Below, one piece after another: positions 25,133 through 37,479 of a stretch of DNA of 64,000 nt. The stretch's first letter is position 1. Every line of letters starts with the position of its first letter. A program made the translations under genes and the position numbers. The notes beneath the pieces were generated by a model, which had not been told where the DNA came from, did no database searches, and saw nothing but the letters and a program-made list of their open reading frames with translations. The DNA comes from Apostichopus japonicus. Taxonomy: Eukaryota > Echinodermata > Holothuroidea > Aspidochirotida > Stichopodidae. The DNA is taken from positions 23,946,577-24,010,576 of the forward strand of contig NC_092582.1 of the NCBI RefSeq assembly GCF_037975245.1, in the 5' to 3' direction.

Positions 25133-26274
25133 AACATTTCTTTTGCGAATCAACGAATATTGAGTTAGTGTGGTTCTGAATACAGTATGAACAGGAAGTG
25201 TTAACAACTCCTTGGTATGAACAGGAAGTCTGATATTTGGGACACATGCAGTTCTTCATTGAGAACATAGTTGAATAGGAAGATTCGAATGTGTAATGGT
25301 TAAGGTAATTCTTATCAACTCCACAAAAATGTTAGAATTTTTGTACTTTTTGATTAAGATCAATGACAAAAAAGAAACATGCGTGCAATAAGATAACATT
25401 ATTGAAGGGTGATAATGAATAAATACTTAAATAATTAGTAATCTTGGCTTATCTGCCTTGTTCATTTATTGCAACATTTTGTGTTTACCTTTTTACTGAA
25501 ATCACCCGGGAGGACCAGTTCTTCCACCCAGTAAAGAATGTTGCTATGTCCTCGACCCTCCTACCCCTCTCCCTTCCTTTCTTCCTCCGTTTCAGTGCAA
25601 GTGTTTGCAGATTTGTCATCCCGCCATTACAGCGAAAAATGTAATTTGTAGCATCTTAAACTATTCTGAGATTAAGAAACAATATTTCAGCTTTAAGATT
25701 CATTACTTCTAGATTCATATCTTACCACCGAACTCTAACAATCTCAGACATTTTGAGAAGGATTCACGAAGACGAACAATAAAATCAATTAATTTACCGA
25801 AACTGAGATACGATGTAAATCACGTGATCCGGGCGGAAAAATGGCAAGTGTTTGTTACAATGACTGACTCCGTTTGTTGTGTATAATGTTCAATTTCTAC
25901 ACGTTTGAACAACCTTATATTAATTAATAATTTAAACATATAAACAGTTTAGCCAATTCTGATAATGTGGGACGACTATACATTTCACAATATCAACCAC
26001 ATTCAAATTTTCATACAGCAGTTCCAACTATCATCATTAGTATCTACATTACTATATCCATTCTCATTCATTTTTCGTAGAATTGTTTAAACACAAGACT
26101 TGTGATGATAATTAATTCTGATCAGAATGATCAATCAGATATGATTTATTTCCTTGTTATTTATTGTTTACTTTGTTTATCTTCATTGATTTGGTAAACA
26201 ATAAACATGACTAGAAGGACATTCCTCTACGTCTTCTACATCTTACACGATGATTGCTCTACTTCTCTCCATAG
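25133..26274 (+). other. End of intron 2
   Basis: AT-rich sequence without a recognised feature until the pyrimidine-rich acceptor (ACTTCTCTCCATAG) of exon 3. A CACGTGAT E-box-like word occurs at 25820. Confidence 0.4.
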
Positions 26275-26351
26275 GTTTCTTGGTTACGATCTGCCAGAGG
26301 CTATTCCGGTTGGATCCATTCCATCATCCTTGAAATCAAGAAATGTGAAAG
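26275..26351 (+). CDS. Exon 3 of the LRR-type gene
   Basis: A 77-nt exon between acceptor CTCTCCATAG and donor GTATTG. Its first base completes the Met codon left open by exon 2, giving TSLKELMFLGYDLPEAIPVG and then SIPSSLKSRNVK. The continuous LRR-like reading across a 17.5-kb intron is strong support for the junction. The exon ends one base into a Val codon that exon 4 completes. A Pro-rich, LRR-capping-like stretch is what I see. No catalytic motif is present. Confidence 0.75.
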
Positions 26352-28793
26352 GTATTGTCACAATGACGTCATAATGGACACATTCAAAATTTCTTTCATT
26401 TAGTTAAGGCTTTACCAACTTTGTGAATTTCTTTTGACTTGTTGATTGTTGTTGATTCACATACAATAGAGTAATGAATCAGCAACACATGATTGCCATT
26501 TTATATGAAGGAGACACCCAAAACAGAGTCTTGTGATAGTAAACAACGAACCGAATAATATAAATGTTTTAACACTTAATATTGCCAAGCTTGGTTGATT
26601 TAAGAGATAAGTCATATTACTTTCATTTCGGTCTTTCGAGATCACAGCTCTATAAGATGTATTTGTGAGTAGCAATCAATTCAACTGATGCTTTAAATCT
26701 CTTTCAGAAAGGAGTAGGAATCATACACTTTAGGCAACTTAATTACACTGCGACAATGATTGTGTAAGGTTTAAAGTAATGTTGTGCCCCTCGGAGTCTG
26801 GCAACCCCCCCCCCCCGACGAACACACATTTAACACATCCACACATCCACACCTCCGCTTAAACCATTCTTTCAATCTGAATTGCAGAATAAAGGCGCAA
26901 TGTTAAGCTTAATACTTTTCCAAGTTCTTATATGACTTGACTTATGTCCAATATCTAGGTCTAAACGCAACATTGTGCTTTAACTATTCTAAGTTAGTTT
27001 AAAATGCGTGGTAGTGGATGGGGGAGAGGAGAGGGTGTGTAGACACCCCATCATTCCCTTGAAAAAAAGTACAATCTACATGTATTGGCGAACATTGACA
27101 TCCATGCATTATTTGCCCAGAAAGAAAAAATAATAGTGTAAATAACAAGTAGATAATGATATGCATTTAGAATTATATGAGAATTTAAAACCATATTTTA
27201 TTTATTTGTACACTTCCATAGAGGAAATAAATCATGGAGATATACAATGGTGTGTCACTCATTAACTTTTCCAGAACGTGCACCTATTTCATTTTCACAT
27301 CGTTGTCATGGCAACCAAGCAGAAACAGTTGAATCATCAGTAAACATTTCATTATATATATTCTTATTATATGAACATATTTTTTTTTAATCGGTAAGGT
27401 TTAAGAGTGAACGTCTAGTGAGACTAATATGATAATGAAAGAGATATTTGCTTACACTAACGCTGTAATTGGAAACAGGAAAATAGAATTTCACTATAAT
27501 CAATTGAGAACGCGACCTCATAGGTATACAAACATGGGTGTGGGGGTTCACACCGCGCCCCAGAAAAAGAAAACAAAATTCCGGTCTCAAATTGATGCCA
27601 AGTCGGTCGACAAATAAGAGAAAAATTCAGCGTGGTCGTACACTTACGAAAGTAAGACTTATAAAACAAAAACGAAGTAAAAAAAAAACAATCGGTCCGT
27701 CTGTTACTCCCTTACGTCTATATATCCCCAGATTTGGATAATATTAGGCCAATAAAATGAAGCAGCTTCTAGATGCTTCGCCTCCTGAACCCCCCCCCCC
27801 CCAAGGCCTTGCAATACAATCCGCTGAAAATTGAGTTCTCATAAATAGGTTTCTGCTTTTAAAATGTCTTCAAGAGAACGAAAAATATATGCAAACGCAG
27901 CGTTTGCAGCTTAAGTCCAGCGGATCCCCACCAGCCTGCTTGGAATACATTCTAGAGGACTATAATTAATTTATAACATTTGTTTTGTGTTTTGGTGCTT
28001 TAAATTCGCTACGAGAGAACAAGGAATATCACCAACTGTAAAAACTTCAAGGGCTTCCCCTCGTGGAACCAACCAGTGCTTTAAATATATTCCAGCGAAA
28101 TTCAATTCCTTTATCTTATGTGAAGATTTGTGGTTGAACTCACTATAAGAGATCACGAAATATCTAAAATTGATGCTGTTTCCCGTGGCTTTAGCCCCTC
28201 GAACCCGCTTCGGCTCTGAGAAACGTTCTGTACAATGGTTAAGCTTCTTCCTGACAACTCTTTCTACAAGTTTTGCATCTTACGAGGAATTGGCATCGCA
28301 CCCTTTGATAACATTAAACTATCCACAAAAATATCTCATACATTTTTTAGTCTGTAAATCTGCATGCAAAGCGAAATGTTCATAAAATAGGTTCCATTTT
28401 TTGATCTGAGGAGTATTAGTTTCATTTTCAAGCCATCGGTATACATACTGTTTATCGATTCGGTACAGTGTCTCATTGGTATATTACTTAATGAGGTAAC
28501 GATGTATACTTTATTCCATAAAACGCGCGTTTTCTGTCGCAGTTTGAACTTAACATTTTCTTTGAATTTCGCTGAGATGCTAAAATGTTATAAAGAAAGA
28601 TTCAATATTTATAGTAAGGCAGCTTACTGTGTTTCTTAGAGTAACCAATGATCTTGCAAGTATCAGTTAAGAGAGGGATTCAGAATAGATATACGATTCA
28701 GTAGTCTTATTCATCGATCAACGCTTACATACAACAAAAGATCAGCAATGTTTTATTATTGAGTGTTTTCAATTGTATTGTCCACCATCTTGT
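26352..28793 (+). other. Intron 3, first part
   Basis: No exon recognised. C runs occur at 26807 and 27789. Around 27756-28230 the words TTTAGCCCCTCG, GGCTTCCCCTCG and CGAACCCGCTTCGG suggest an old interspersed repeat, but I cannot define its ends. Confidence 0.4.
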
Positions 28794-28801
28794 CTACATA
28801 C

Positions 28802-29843
28802 TAGTGTTTACACGGGTCCAAAAATCGGGAACCGGGTACCCGAGAGCCGTTACCCGTCGGGTATCCGGGTACCCGGGAAAAAATTGTTTACCCTCGTGTA
28901 TCACGATTTTTAAGAAATTACATATTAAATGCTACAATAAATGAAATATATTCTCTACTGACAATGTTTTCATGTTCAAAAACGTATGTGTAAGGTAAGG
29001 TATACCTTTCTCAATAATTTCTATTTGTGTTTTTTCTGTCATAAACTTGTTAATTACCTAATATAATTAACATAACTACTAATTGGTAGTAATGTTGTTA
29101 ACATCGCACTGCCGCCGCTGCTTATGCTTGCTCTCCACGTCTATTGGATCAAACCATAAAATATCCCATTAACTCAGTTATTGTACTACTACTATCTATT
29201 ATGCAAGCCCAGGGTTAGCATTAGCCGCGAGATTACGCGATTCGCGCAATTTGATCGCATTTGGAATACACGATTAGTAAAAAGCCACTTGCGATTATTA
29301 TTTTTTAGTTATCCCTTCTATAATCCATAAACATGTCGTAAAATTCCTTGTCAGCCTTTCCTTCTATGAAATAAACGAATGAATAAATAATCATTTCTTC
29401 CACATGGTAGCCTAACACCACACTAAGTCAATGCATGAGAAATCTAGCTAAGCCTAACCATCTGTTTATTCGCTGAAATTGTGACGCAGTTATAAGATAT
29501 CCATGAAACACATTGATTATTGTTGTTACGTTCGTCCACATGATTGCCGAACATCACACTAAGTCAATGGGGTAATCTATAGCATAGCCATTTGTTTATT
29601 AGCTGAAGTTGTGACGCAGTTATAAGATATCCATGGAATACTTTCGTTATTGCTGTTATCTTCAACCACATGGTAGCCTAACACCACACTAAGTCAATGG
29701 GGAATCTGCCTAACCGCAGATTTGCATTTTTTAATTTTTTTTTGAAAATCACACTTTGCGTAGGATTCGGGTAATAAATTAGGAACCGGGTAGTATTGCG
29801 TCGGGCGGGTACCCGGGTACCCGGATAACCCGTGCAAACACTA
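28802..29843. mobile_element. hAT-like non-autonomous transposon
   Basis: The terminal inverted repeats are TAGTGTTTACACGGGT on the left and, on the other strand at the right, TAGTGTTTGCACGGGT. Both ends are followed by blocks of GGGTACCCG. A perfect 8-bp target-site duplication, CTACATAC, lies at 28794-28801 and 29844-29851. The 8-bp duplication and the TAGTGTTxCACGGGT end are typical of hAT elements. The 1,042-bp element has no transposase frame. It contains three tandem copies of a roughly 130-bp unit starting at 29400, 29536 and 29666 (word CACACTAAGTCAATG). Confidence 0.85.
29400..29710. repeat. Three-copy tandem repeat inside the hAT-like element
   Basis: The units are about 130-136 bp and share CCACATG, CACACTAAGTCAATG, GTGACGCAGTTATAAGATAT and CCATG. 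Subterminal or internal tandem repeats are common in hAT-type elements, but these are central. Confidence 0.7.
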
Positions 29844-29851
29844 CTACATAC

Positions 29852-31277
29852 GTCTACAAGAATTTGTAGAGGTTATGGGGATCATGTATTTATTGTAGTC
29901 GTTTACGTTAGTTAAAACCAAACGAACGCATTACTTAGCAGAAACGAATACAGGCGAGTGGTCGGGTGCAGCAGGGGATGTTTAAATATTTCACGCCGCG
30001 CTTCTTGCTTAAATGCTATTTACTCGTTGGTTGTTGTGGTCTTGTTTTTTCTTTTGTTTTTTCTTTAGGAGCTGCTGTATACAGGTGTGTCTTACTGTAA
30101 TGTTATATACGTTGTGTTTGGGAAATGTTCTTACTCGATAAATACAAGTAATGCTTAAGAGAAAGTATTCATCCTTCGCCTCGATCAAGTTAACTGCCAT
30201 GGATACACCTATGCTGCTGGCTATGGTAGTCTATGATGAAAAAGAAGTTATCGTGGTTATTCAAAGTATATACGTGTTTCTTGATTTTAGTGGAAATGAG
30301 CATTGTCATATCGTCACCAGTATTGTTACTGAATCATAACCGTAAAACTAGGGACGTGTATTTAAATATAGCAAGCAGGTAGGTAGATCTGGACCGGTAA
30401 AACGGCTGGTTATTAATAGAGTGCGCACTGCAATTATGACATCTTTGTAAGATCGGCTGCGATAGTTTAGGCTCGCATTCAAATTTCGGAATCAGAAAAT
30501 GTAAACAAACAGAACAAAAGGACATTACAATGGTCTGTTCTATTTTAATTCAACAAGTATTGTAATTGTTATACAATTGCTGCTGATAATTCTGTTTAGT
30601 TCGTGTTGTAGTTTTGTCACGGCCTTATTGTTGATCTGAAAAACAAACCACGACACAGAAAATAATTTTTATTAATATGATATTTTCTTTCATATTTGTT
30701 TACAAGTAAGTTTTTTTTTGTCTCCATCAACACTTCTGTCGATAACAGACTTTCATGTAGGTTTCTTAAAACTTCTTAGAAATTTGGACATTGTTATTGT
30801 TCAATATTACAATTGTGCATGTCAAGTCATAATAACAATATGTTAGATTATACAAACCTTCCTCCTCAATATAAGGTACTTTTAGAGAGATTGATGTATT
30901 TAGACTTAATACAGTTGAAAACAAACATACCTAAGAAAGTGGCTGGAAACAAGACATATTAAACATTAGTTTACCCAACTGACATACTCCCAGAACGTCG
31001 GAAATGTGACCACGTGATTATGACGATGATTTGTCTACGCTTGTAGATCCATAAATCCAAATACTATTTTTGTTATTAACATTTAAATTATTGGCTTTCA
31101 TGATCTGTGATGACGTCACTGATGTTGAGTATTCACTGATCAGTTTATCGTCTCATGGATTATTATTCTTTATCAGAGGCATCGAATACTCGACTATCAT
31201 GAATTGGTTTTTCTTCATTTAGTCGAAGATTTGTTCTTATTTGAGTTGTTTCACATGTTTTATATATGATAAGTGTA
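29852..31277 (+). other. Intron 3, later part; nothing recognised
   Basis: AT-rich intronic sequence. A TGATGACGTCACTGATG palindrome-containing word occurs near 31108 (CRE-like core). No coding region or repeat structure recognised. Confidence 0.4.
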
Positions 31278-31480
31278 CAACTGATCAGTTATATTAATGA
31301 GATGATAACAATTCTAACCTGATTGGTTATATAACTAAGATGATAATGGTTGTAAACTGATTAGGTATAAAACCGAGATGATAATGATAGTAAACTAATC
31401 TGTAATCTTACTGAGATATCATGATTATAAACTGATCATCTACACTACTGAGATGATAATGATTGTAAACTGATAAGATC
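31278..31480 (+). repeat. 38-bp tandem repeat, five degenerate copies
   Basis: The period is set by GAGATGATAATGATTGTAAAC-like words at about 31299, 31336, 31374, 31412 and 31451, each followed by TGAT and a variable AT-rich part. It lies 160 bp upstream of exon 4. Confidence 0.65.
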
Positions 31481-31639
31481 AAAGTTAAGGAATCAACCAG
31501 ATTGATTACTCAGCTGATATGAAGTTATCATCGAGAGCCAACATAAATCCGGTGAATATATTGATGGTTTCATTCCAGACCAATAAAGATTAAGTATGCA
31601 CTTATCATTAACATATCTCTCTTCTATGTTTTTCATCAG

Positions 31640-31695
31640 TTTGGAATATTATCGACCATTTTCGTCGTCTGAATCTACAAACCGGTCAATGGCAG
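31640..31695 (+). CDS. Exon 4 of the LRR-type gene
   Basis: A 56-nt exon between acceptor TTTTTCATCAG and a strong donor GTAAGA. With the base carried over from exon 3 it reads V-WNIIDHFRRLNLQTGQWQ and ends in phase 0. The LNLQTGQW stretch looks like the last strand of an LRR or a cap. All downstream junctions are phase 0, so from here on exons can be gained or lost without breaking the frame. Confidence 0.68.
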
Positions 31696-34146
31696 GTAAG
31701 AGATTGTTCACCTTTCATTCAGCTATTGCTCATAATGCAAGTCTGGTCAGCTTGTTTGCGTTATGCTGCCCTAGCTCTGTTTTCAGTCCCCAATAAGTGT
31801 AAATAAATCAATATAGTGATACATTATCTGTGAGGTGAACGTGTTGCTGGTAATATTAGAAGTTCCGATGTAAAGAAAGAACTTTCAGACATGTTCCCGC
31901 TCCTACTTCCAAGGAGTGGTGCGGTTTGGGAGGGGGGTGGAGAGAGCGGATGTAATCTTGCGTGCAAACAATGTCTAAATGAATCTCATTCAGCACTCAC
32001 AACGCATAGTTCTATATTGACACACCCGTACAATGTCTATGTCAGTTTGAGACCGTCGATATTGTTAACATATAGATAGAGCTAAAAGATTGACTTTTGG
32101 ACAGGTTTGCTATATATTATACAGTCTATTTTGACACATGCCGTTTTATTAATATTCGAGGTTGTGAATTTGCATCCAATAAACTTCACGATTATTCTGA
32201 GATAAAACCGTCATGTTGAACAGGTCTTGTTAAGTTTGTTGTAATTTCTGTGTAATTGTTCATCATAGCACATAACAACAGTCGTAACAGTCCGTTTAAC
32301 TGACCATGTATGTTACCGTAGCAGCTCCCTGGTTTTGACTGGTCATGTTTATAGTTTTTAGTTTTTTTTTCTGTTGGTGTGAGACGTGGGTCTTCCATGC
32401 ATGATTTTAACACCAACAGATATATTACTGTAAATTGTTGGTCTTGATTCAAGTAATTACTAATCAAATTTAATTAAAGTGGTCAAATGCACAGAATGGT
32501 GATGAGGAAAATTAGGAAGTTAGTAATAGGAACAGATCTATGGGAAATTTGACTCTTAAAACTTGTGTTAAGTTGGTTTCTATACTCTCGTAGTGTTTAA
32601 CTCAAATAATGTTGAGGACTAAGTCACTGGGTAGACGTTTTAATCAAATTAAATGAAGCTTCATGTTACGTAATAGGTATATCTTTGACCAATCCATATA
32701 ATATCTACACATAACTGGATACTCCTGCAACCAGGGACGTAGCTAAGGCCTGATGATTAAGGGGAGTAGTGGCTGAAATTCAAACTGGATGGGTTTTGAA
32801 GCCAGACAATTTCGACTGCCGCCTTGTACCCATCCCCCCCCCCCGCCCCCACCCGCGCTACTCGTCAACGATACGGTCCGATCAGACACCCCATCTTTCG
32901 CGACTGCACTTTTGTTCCGAACTTTTCTCGATACATTTGCACCAACTGGCCCTCACTTCACAAACTTATTAATCACTCTGGTTAAGCAAGTAAGCAACTG
33001 AGTATAAGTTATCTGCTTGAAGGCTACATAGACTACTAACTACAAAAGCTATGTTAGTGTAAAAATTGGGGAAATCTTTTTTTTTTTCAACAAATTATAT
33101 TCGACGACATAGTGAATACCAAAAAATTAACAATCTGCCTTTCATCTTCGTCAAGGACCAATAGAGTTCTTAGAAATAAGTATAAAAACATACTGCAAAA
33201 ACATACAGTTTTCAGTGGTTGCGTTTCTCACGTAGGCCTTTATATAAATTCGATGGCGGTGGCGGTATACGCCAACCCGTATTAACTAATAACCTGATAG
33301 TTAACTCTGCTCTAAGATGAATAGACAAAGTTCGCAGATAAAACCACTACAACCGTGACAAAAAACTAGTAGTGTTTTCTTGGCAGCCATATGTATATAA
33401 AATAGCTGTAAAGGGCGCTAATATTCAATTTTAGTCAGCCTGACTCTGTCAATGCGAAACCGTAGCCGGGAAATATCCGTAGGGCGGGAGGAAATATCCC
33501 TAGGGCGGGGAGGAACATACTAAGTATCGCTTACATGTTACATACACCAAATTATTTACCCAATAATTTTTAAAGAAAGTGCAACCCTTCGATGGTGGTA
33601 AAATCGAGAGGTTTCCCAGCATCATTGATTTCTCGGCCACTGAACAATTGAGATAATCAGTTGTAACTACTTAAACCTAGCCTAGGGCCCAATGGAATTT
33701 GGAAAAGCCGATACTTTGAAGAATGTAATTTGTACAACAAAAAATGAAGGAAATCATCAAGAAGTTAAATTTTAGGCCAATACCCGAACTCTTTTTTCAC
33801 CGCCCAAACCTTAGTTATTTGATGTTAATCTCAAACCTTTTTGATTTTGTTATGGTCATTACTACTCCTAATTAGCTATACATTATGTGGGCCCGATTCC
33901 GCGAATAAAAAATATCAACTGAACTATTTCTATAAAATATATCCTAGTCTAAATTTTGCCAAAATAGTCTAACACCTATCTTCTACAACTGTATAAGATG
34001 TAACTGTCTGAAAATATAAAATACGAACCAATTTTGGCAAAGATTCAAGAGTTCGGTGAGACGTACAAGTAACGTACTGTAACGGTTACAACTACTACTG
34101 ACTAGCCTTTAGTGGTTTAATTGTATACCATAGGGACAAAACATAT
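31696..34146 (+). other. Intron 4, first part
   Basis: No exon recognised. Contains one copy of a duplicated block (32190-32445), a repeat-end word ACCAGGGACGTAGCTAAGG at 32731 without a clear partner, and a C-rich tract at 32827-32850. Confidence 0.4.
32190..32445. repeat. Duplicated intron block 1, copy A
   Basis: Aligns by eye with 37480-37735 in the same orientation. Shared words are CTCATCATAGCACA or TTCATCATAGCACA, ACAGTCC.TTTA, GACCATGTA, GGTCTTCCAT and TGTAAATTG. It is diverged and non-coding. Confidence 0.6.
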
Positions 34147-34908
34147 AACAGCGATGTAGCCAGGAATTTGCAAGGGGGGGGGGGGAGCACAGTTTGCGAT
34201 TGATATGGGGGAGGGGTCTAAGGGGGTATCCCCCTCCCCTTTGAGACATTTTGAAAAACAATTGAAGGTCCTTACATGCGATCTGGTGCAATGTTTTGCC
34301 AGTTTCATCATTGTCATATGATATCATATTATCAGCAGATGTTGTTTCCGGTTTGAAAAATTATTTTACATGTTCTTTTACATATTATATCAGAAAGACA
34401 AACATATTGCTCTTTTACAATTTTCCAGTAGGATTATTCTTGTTTATATGTCTGGACTTTAATACATTTGACGAACTTAACTGATGGACAGATAAACTTT
34501 CATATTTAGCAGTGTAATAATTATTTATAGGAAGCGTGTATCACGTACGATTACTAGCTTAGCTTCATAACATGCTGTTCGTGCAACAACTTATGACGAA
34601 TCATAGAAAGGATGAGAACGCACGTTGTCGTCGCCGTTGTGCATACGTTTCGAGAGTCTCCATCGAGTGAGGGTAGGTAGACTATATGCATTTTATTACG
34701 CAGTGGTCAACTGTAGGCTGGTAATAGGCTATAGGCTACAATAGCTAATTGCATCTGCCAAACTAAGTAGCTGAATCAGTTGGCCTGATTGTTCCTACGA
34801 TTATAATCGAGTTAACGAAGCTGACGAGTATTCCAGATCAAAAGAGCACTGCCAAAATACCATGCAAAAAGCTCAACAGTTTTTAACATCCCTGGCTACG
34901 TCCCTGGT
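34147..34908. mobile_element. Candidate inverted-end repeat element
   Basis: The left end AGCGATGTAGCCAGGAAT, followed by a G run, faces the right end ATCCCTGGCTACGTCCCTG. The two are imperfect inverted copies. TATAA occurs on both outer sides but is too short and AT-rich to count as a proven target duplication. No transposase is seen. Confidence 0.35.
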
Positions 34909-35214
34909 ATAAACTGAACTTACTTGAAGCTAGCAAACAGGGTCAATCCACCCAATAGCAAAATTAGTACATAAATAAACCGAATTGAAGCTGGCGATCG
35001 TTGTACGGTAGTTCTAGGCATTTTTTTAGAGTATTCAAAATCATACGAAGTTTTGTATGGTGGAGTATAAGGATCGCGAGATACAATTTCTCAAAGTGGC
35101 GAGGAAAACGTGGTAAATGTGATTGAAATTTTTCAATATTTAAGGTCATTCACAATCACAGAAATATATGAATAGGCCTAGGTAAATAAGAGTGCGACAG
35201 TCGGAAATTCCAAC

Positions 35215-36075
35215 TAATTAAATGCAACTAATTAAGAGATCTAGATATATTGTTACAACCACATGGCTGCTACTTGTGAGTTATTTATCGTTTAATCAGA
35301 TTCAGACAATACTGTGTCCCACAAATTAATTGTCATGTTTGATTTGTTTGTTTCCAAGAAACCTCAAAATTCTCTGCCTACTCTCATCTTTCCTGGTATG
35401 GTTTTGGTAAAATAAAGTAACATGTTTTCAAGGTTCTTATCTCTCATTTTCCGGTTAAGTTTGCTACAAGTAGATTGTAGCAAAAACAACACAAAGTGCA
35501 GAAGCTAGAAATATCCATTTTAGTATTCTTCCCTTTGAATTAAATCTTGCTAATAAATTAAATGTGTTGCTTAGAAAGCTTTATGGGATTTGAAGGATCA
35601 CTTGTTTAAATTATTATTTATCCAGATTAATGTATACGTGACTGACATAGGTGTGTGGGTCTAAGCAGGCTTAGATATAATGAAAGGACGGATCTTGTTT
35701 TAATTTGAAACCAATAAACTCTGGTATATTCTTATGAATGGTAATGCTTGCCATGGTCTTGGTCAATTGTATATATATAAAGGGAAGCGGAGCTTTTTTA
35801 ATTACTGACATTTCAAGGACTCCGATCTAATACTCTTTCTTTTCATTTTTTTCTTTTAGAGGGGATTTGGGGGGGGGGGTGGTGATTATTGCATTCGTGT
35901 AAAATGAGAATAAATTAGGAAAAAGAAATAAACTCTGTAGTAGTATGCATATACTTCAACCCGCTTCGTTGTTCTGTTGTACGGATACCATGGTAACCAA
36001 AACATATGCAATAATTTGATAACATATGAATATAAGACAAATATTCGTATTATTTCCAGCGTGTTTTGAACAGAC
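35215..36075. repeat. Duplicated intron block 2, copy A
   Basis: Aligns with 37780-38580. Shared words include TCTAGATAT.TTGT, CAGATTGTAGCAAAAAC or GTAGATTGTAGCAAAAAC, AACACAAA or AGCACAAA with CAGAAG, and GATACCATGG.AACCAAA. Block order (1 then 2) is the same in both places, so one larger duplication interrupted by insertions is likely. Confidence 0.55.
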
Positions 36076-36369
36076 ACAAATATACATACATTAGACGATT
36101 TTGAAGCAGTCAGGATCCGAAGGGGGGGGGGGGGTTGGAGTGGAGTTGTTCCAACTACGATATAGTCGGTAACTGGTAATCTGTTTTAAATATTCCTAAT
36201 TTGTCATCCGCTAATTGTATTTTGATAATTATCTTAAAGTGTTAAAGATATGTTGTTGCGACAATTGGACATTCAAGCCTCATTCATTCCTGATCATTAG
36301 TGTCTACGATGGGGTGGAGAGTTGAGGGCGCCAAATAATAGAGGACCAACTCACGTTAACATTTGTATC

Positions 36370-37058
36370 CATGGGCGTCAACAGGTGGGGGACGGGGGGG
36401 ACATGTCCCCCCACTTTCAAAAGTGGAGGGGATATCATATCATTTGTCCCACCCACTTTTCAGAGCAGTTATTAAAAAAAAGAAGGTAGATGGTGATGAG
36501 TTACTATGTTCATATCACTACCTCCAGTCCCTTGGACTGGACGGACGAATAGGGGTGTAGGGGTTAAGTAATTAAGGCTACATGTATTCGCCGGATATGG
36601 TAGATCTTTATTGTTGAGTGCCGGCTAGGCGCTACACACGCTCTGCGCGAGGTGCCTTTTTCTGATTATTATTATTAAAGTACCTGGGAACATAACAACT
36701 GACGTCTCGCACCTACATGCATGTATTATATATATACCACTCCACTCATCCCGGAGGTGACGGCGCCACTTTTTCAATATTTCGTTTGAGATGGACGCTG
36801 TGTAATTCGTCTCCCTTGGTGTCAGAACGGCATCTTTTTACCAGTACTTTCTGTCGGAATTTAGTTTTGTGAGACAAAATTTCTCCTCACAGATCTGGTT
36901 CTGATGTAACTAAAAACGACTCAGGAAGGCCGTCTCCTGCGATCTAGGGGGTCTTATGTACCCAAAATTTTCTGGTACGCTACGCGCCAACCAATGGTGG
37001 CGCTCCGCTTAGAAAGTATAGTGTCCCCCTCACTTTCTGAAACCTGCTGACGCCCATG
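36370..37058. mobile_element. Non-autonomous DNA element with perfect 8-bp target duplication
   Basis: The left end CATGGGCGTCAACAGGT and the right end ACCTGCTGACGCCCATG are inverted copies with one mismatch. TTTGTATC occurs directly outside both ends (36362-36369 and 37059-37066), a perfect 8-bp target duplication. Just inside lie mirrored CCCCCCACTTTC and CCCCCTCACTTTC words. The 3' part carries the module GCGCCAACCAATGGTGGCGC that is also present at 23.8 and 25.05 kb. No transposase frame. The 8-bp duplication points to a hAT-like or similar superfamily. Confidence 0.75.
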
Positions 37059-37479
37059 TTTGTATCACGTTTATTCCAAACGTAGAAACAAACTTTTAAA
37101 AATCTGGAAGTGAACAGAAATACATATCTTTAAACTATAGTTTTTGAGATAAATTCTGTAAATAATTCACGAGCATCGGTATGATAATTAACAACCGATC
37201 ATATCATTTCAATATTTAGTAGAACACTAATAGCTTGTATGGTTTTGAAACAACATAATTGACATAACCGTCGTTGCTAAACGTTCCCAACATACTGTAC
37301 CACTATATCCTCGTGAAACATTGGTTATGTTCTCAGTTCTAAATCCAAACTTAGCTGTAGTAAAAATCAATGACATTAACAAATATCTTAATCAAATGAT
37401 GTATTCATGTAAAGGAATGTACTGAAATATGCCGCTTTTACGTCACCGTCTCGATGTACATTAAATATGAAACCGTAGA

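Noticed and set aside
32731-34908. Single large element bounded by ACCAGGGACGTAGCT and CTACGTCCCTGG words
   Set aside because: A nearer inverted partner for the right end exists at 34147, and no target duplication flanks the larger interval, so the pairing is ambiguous.
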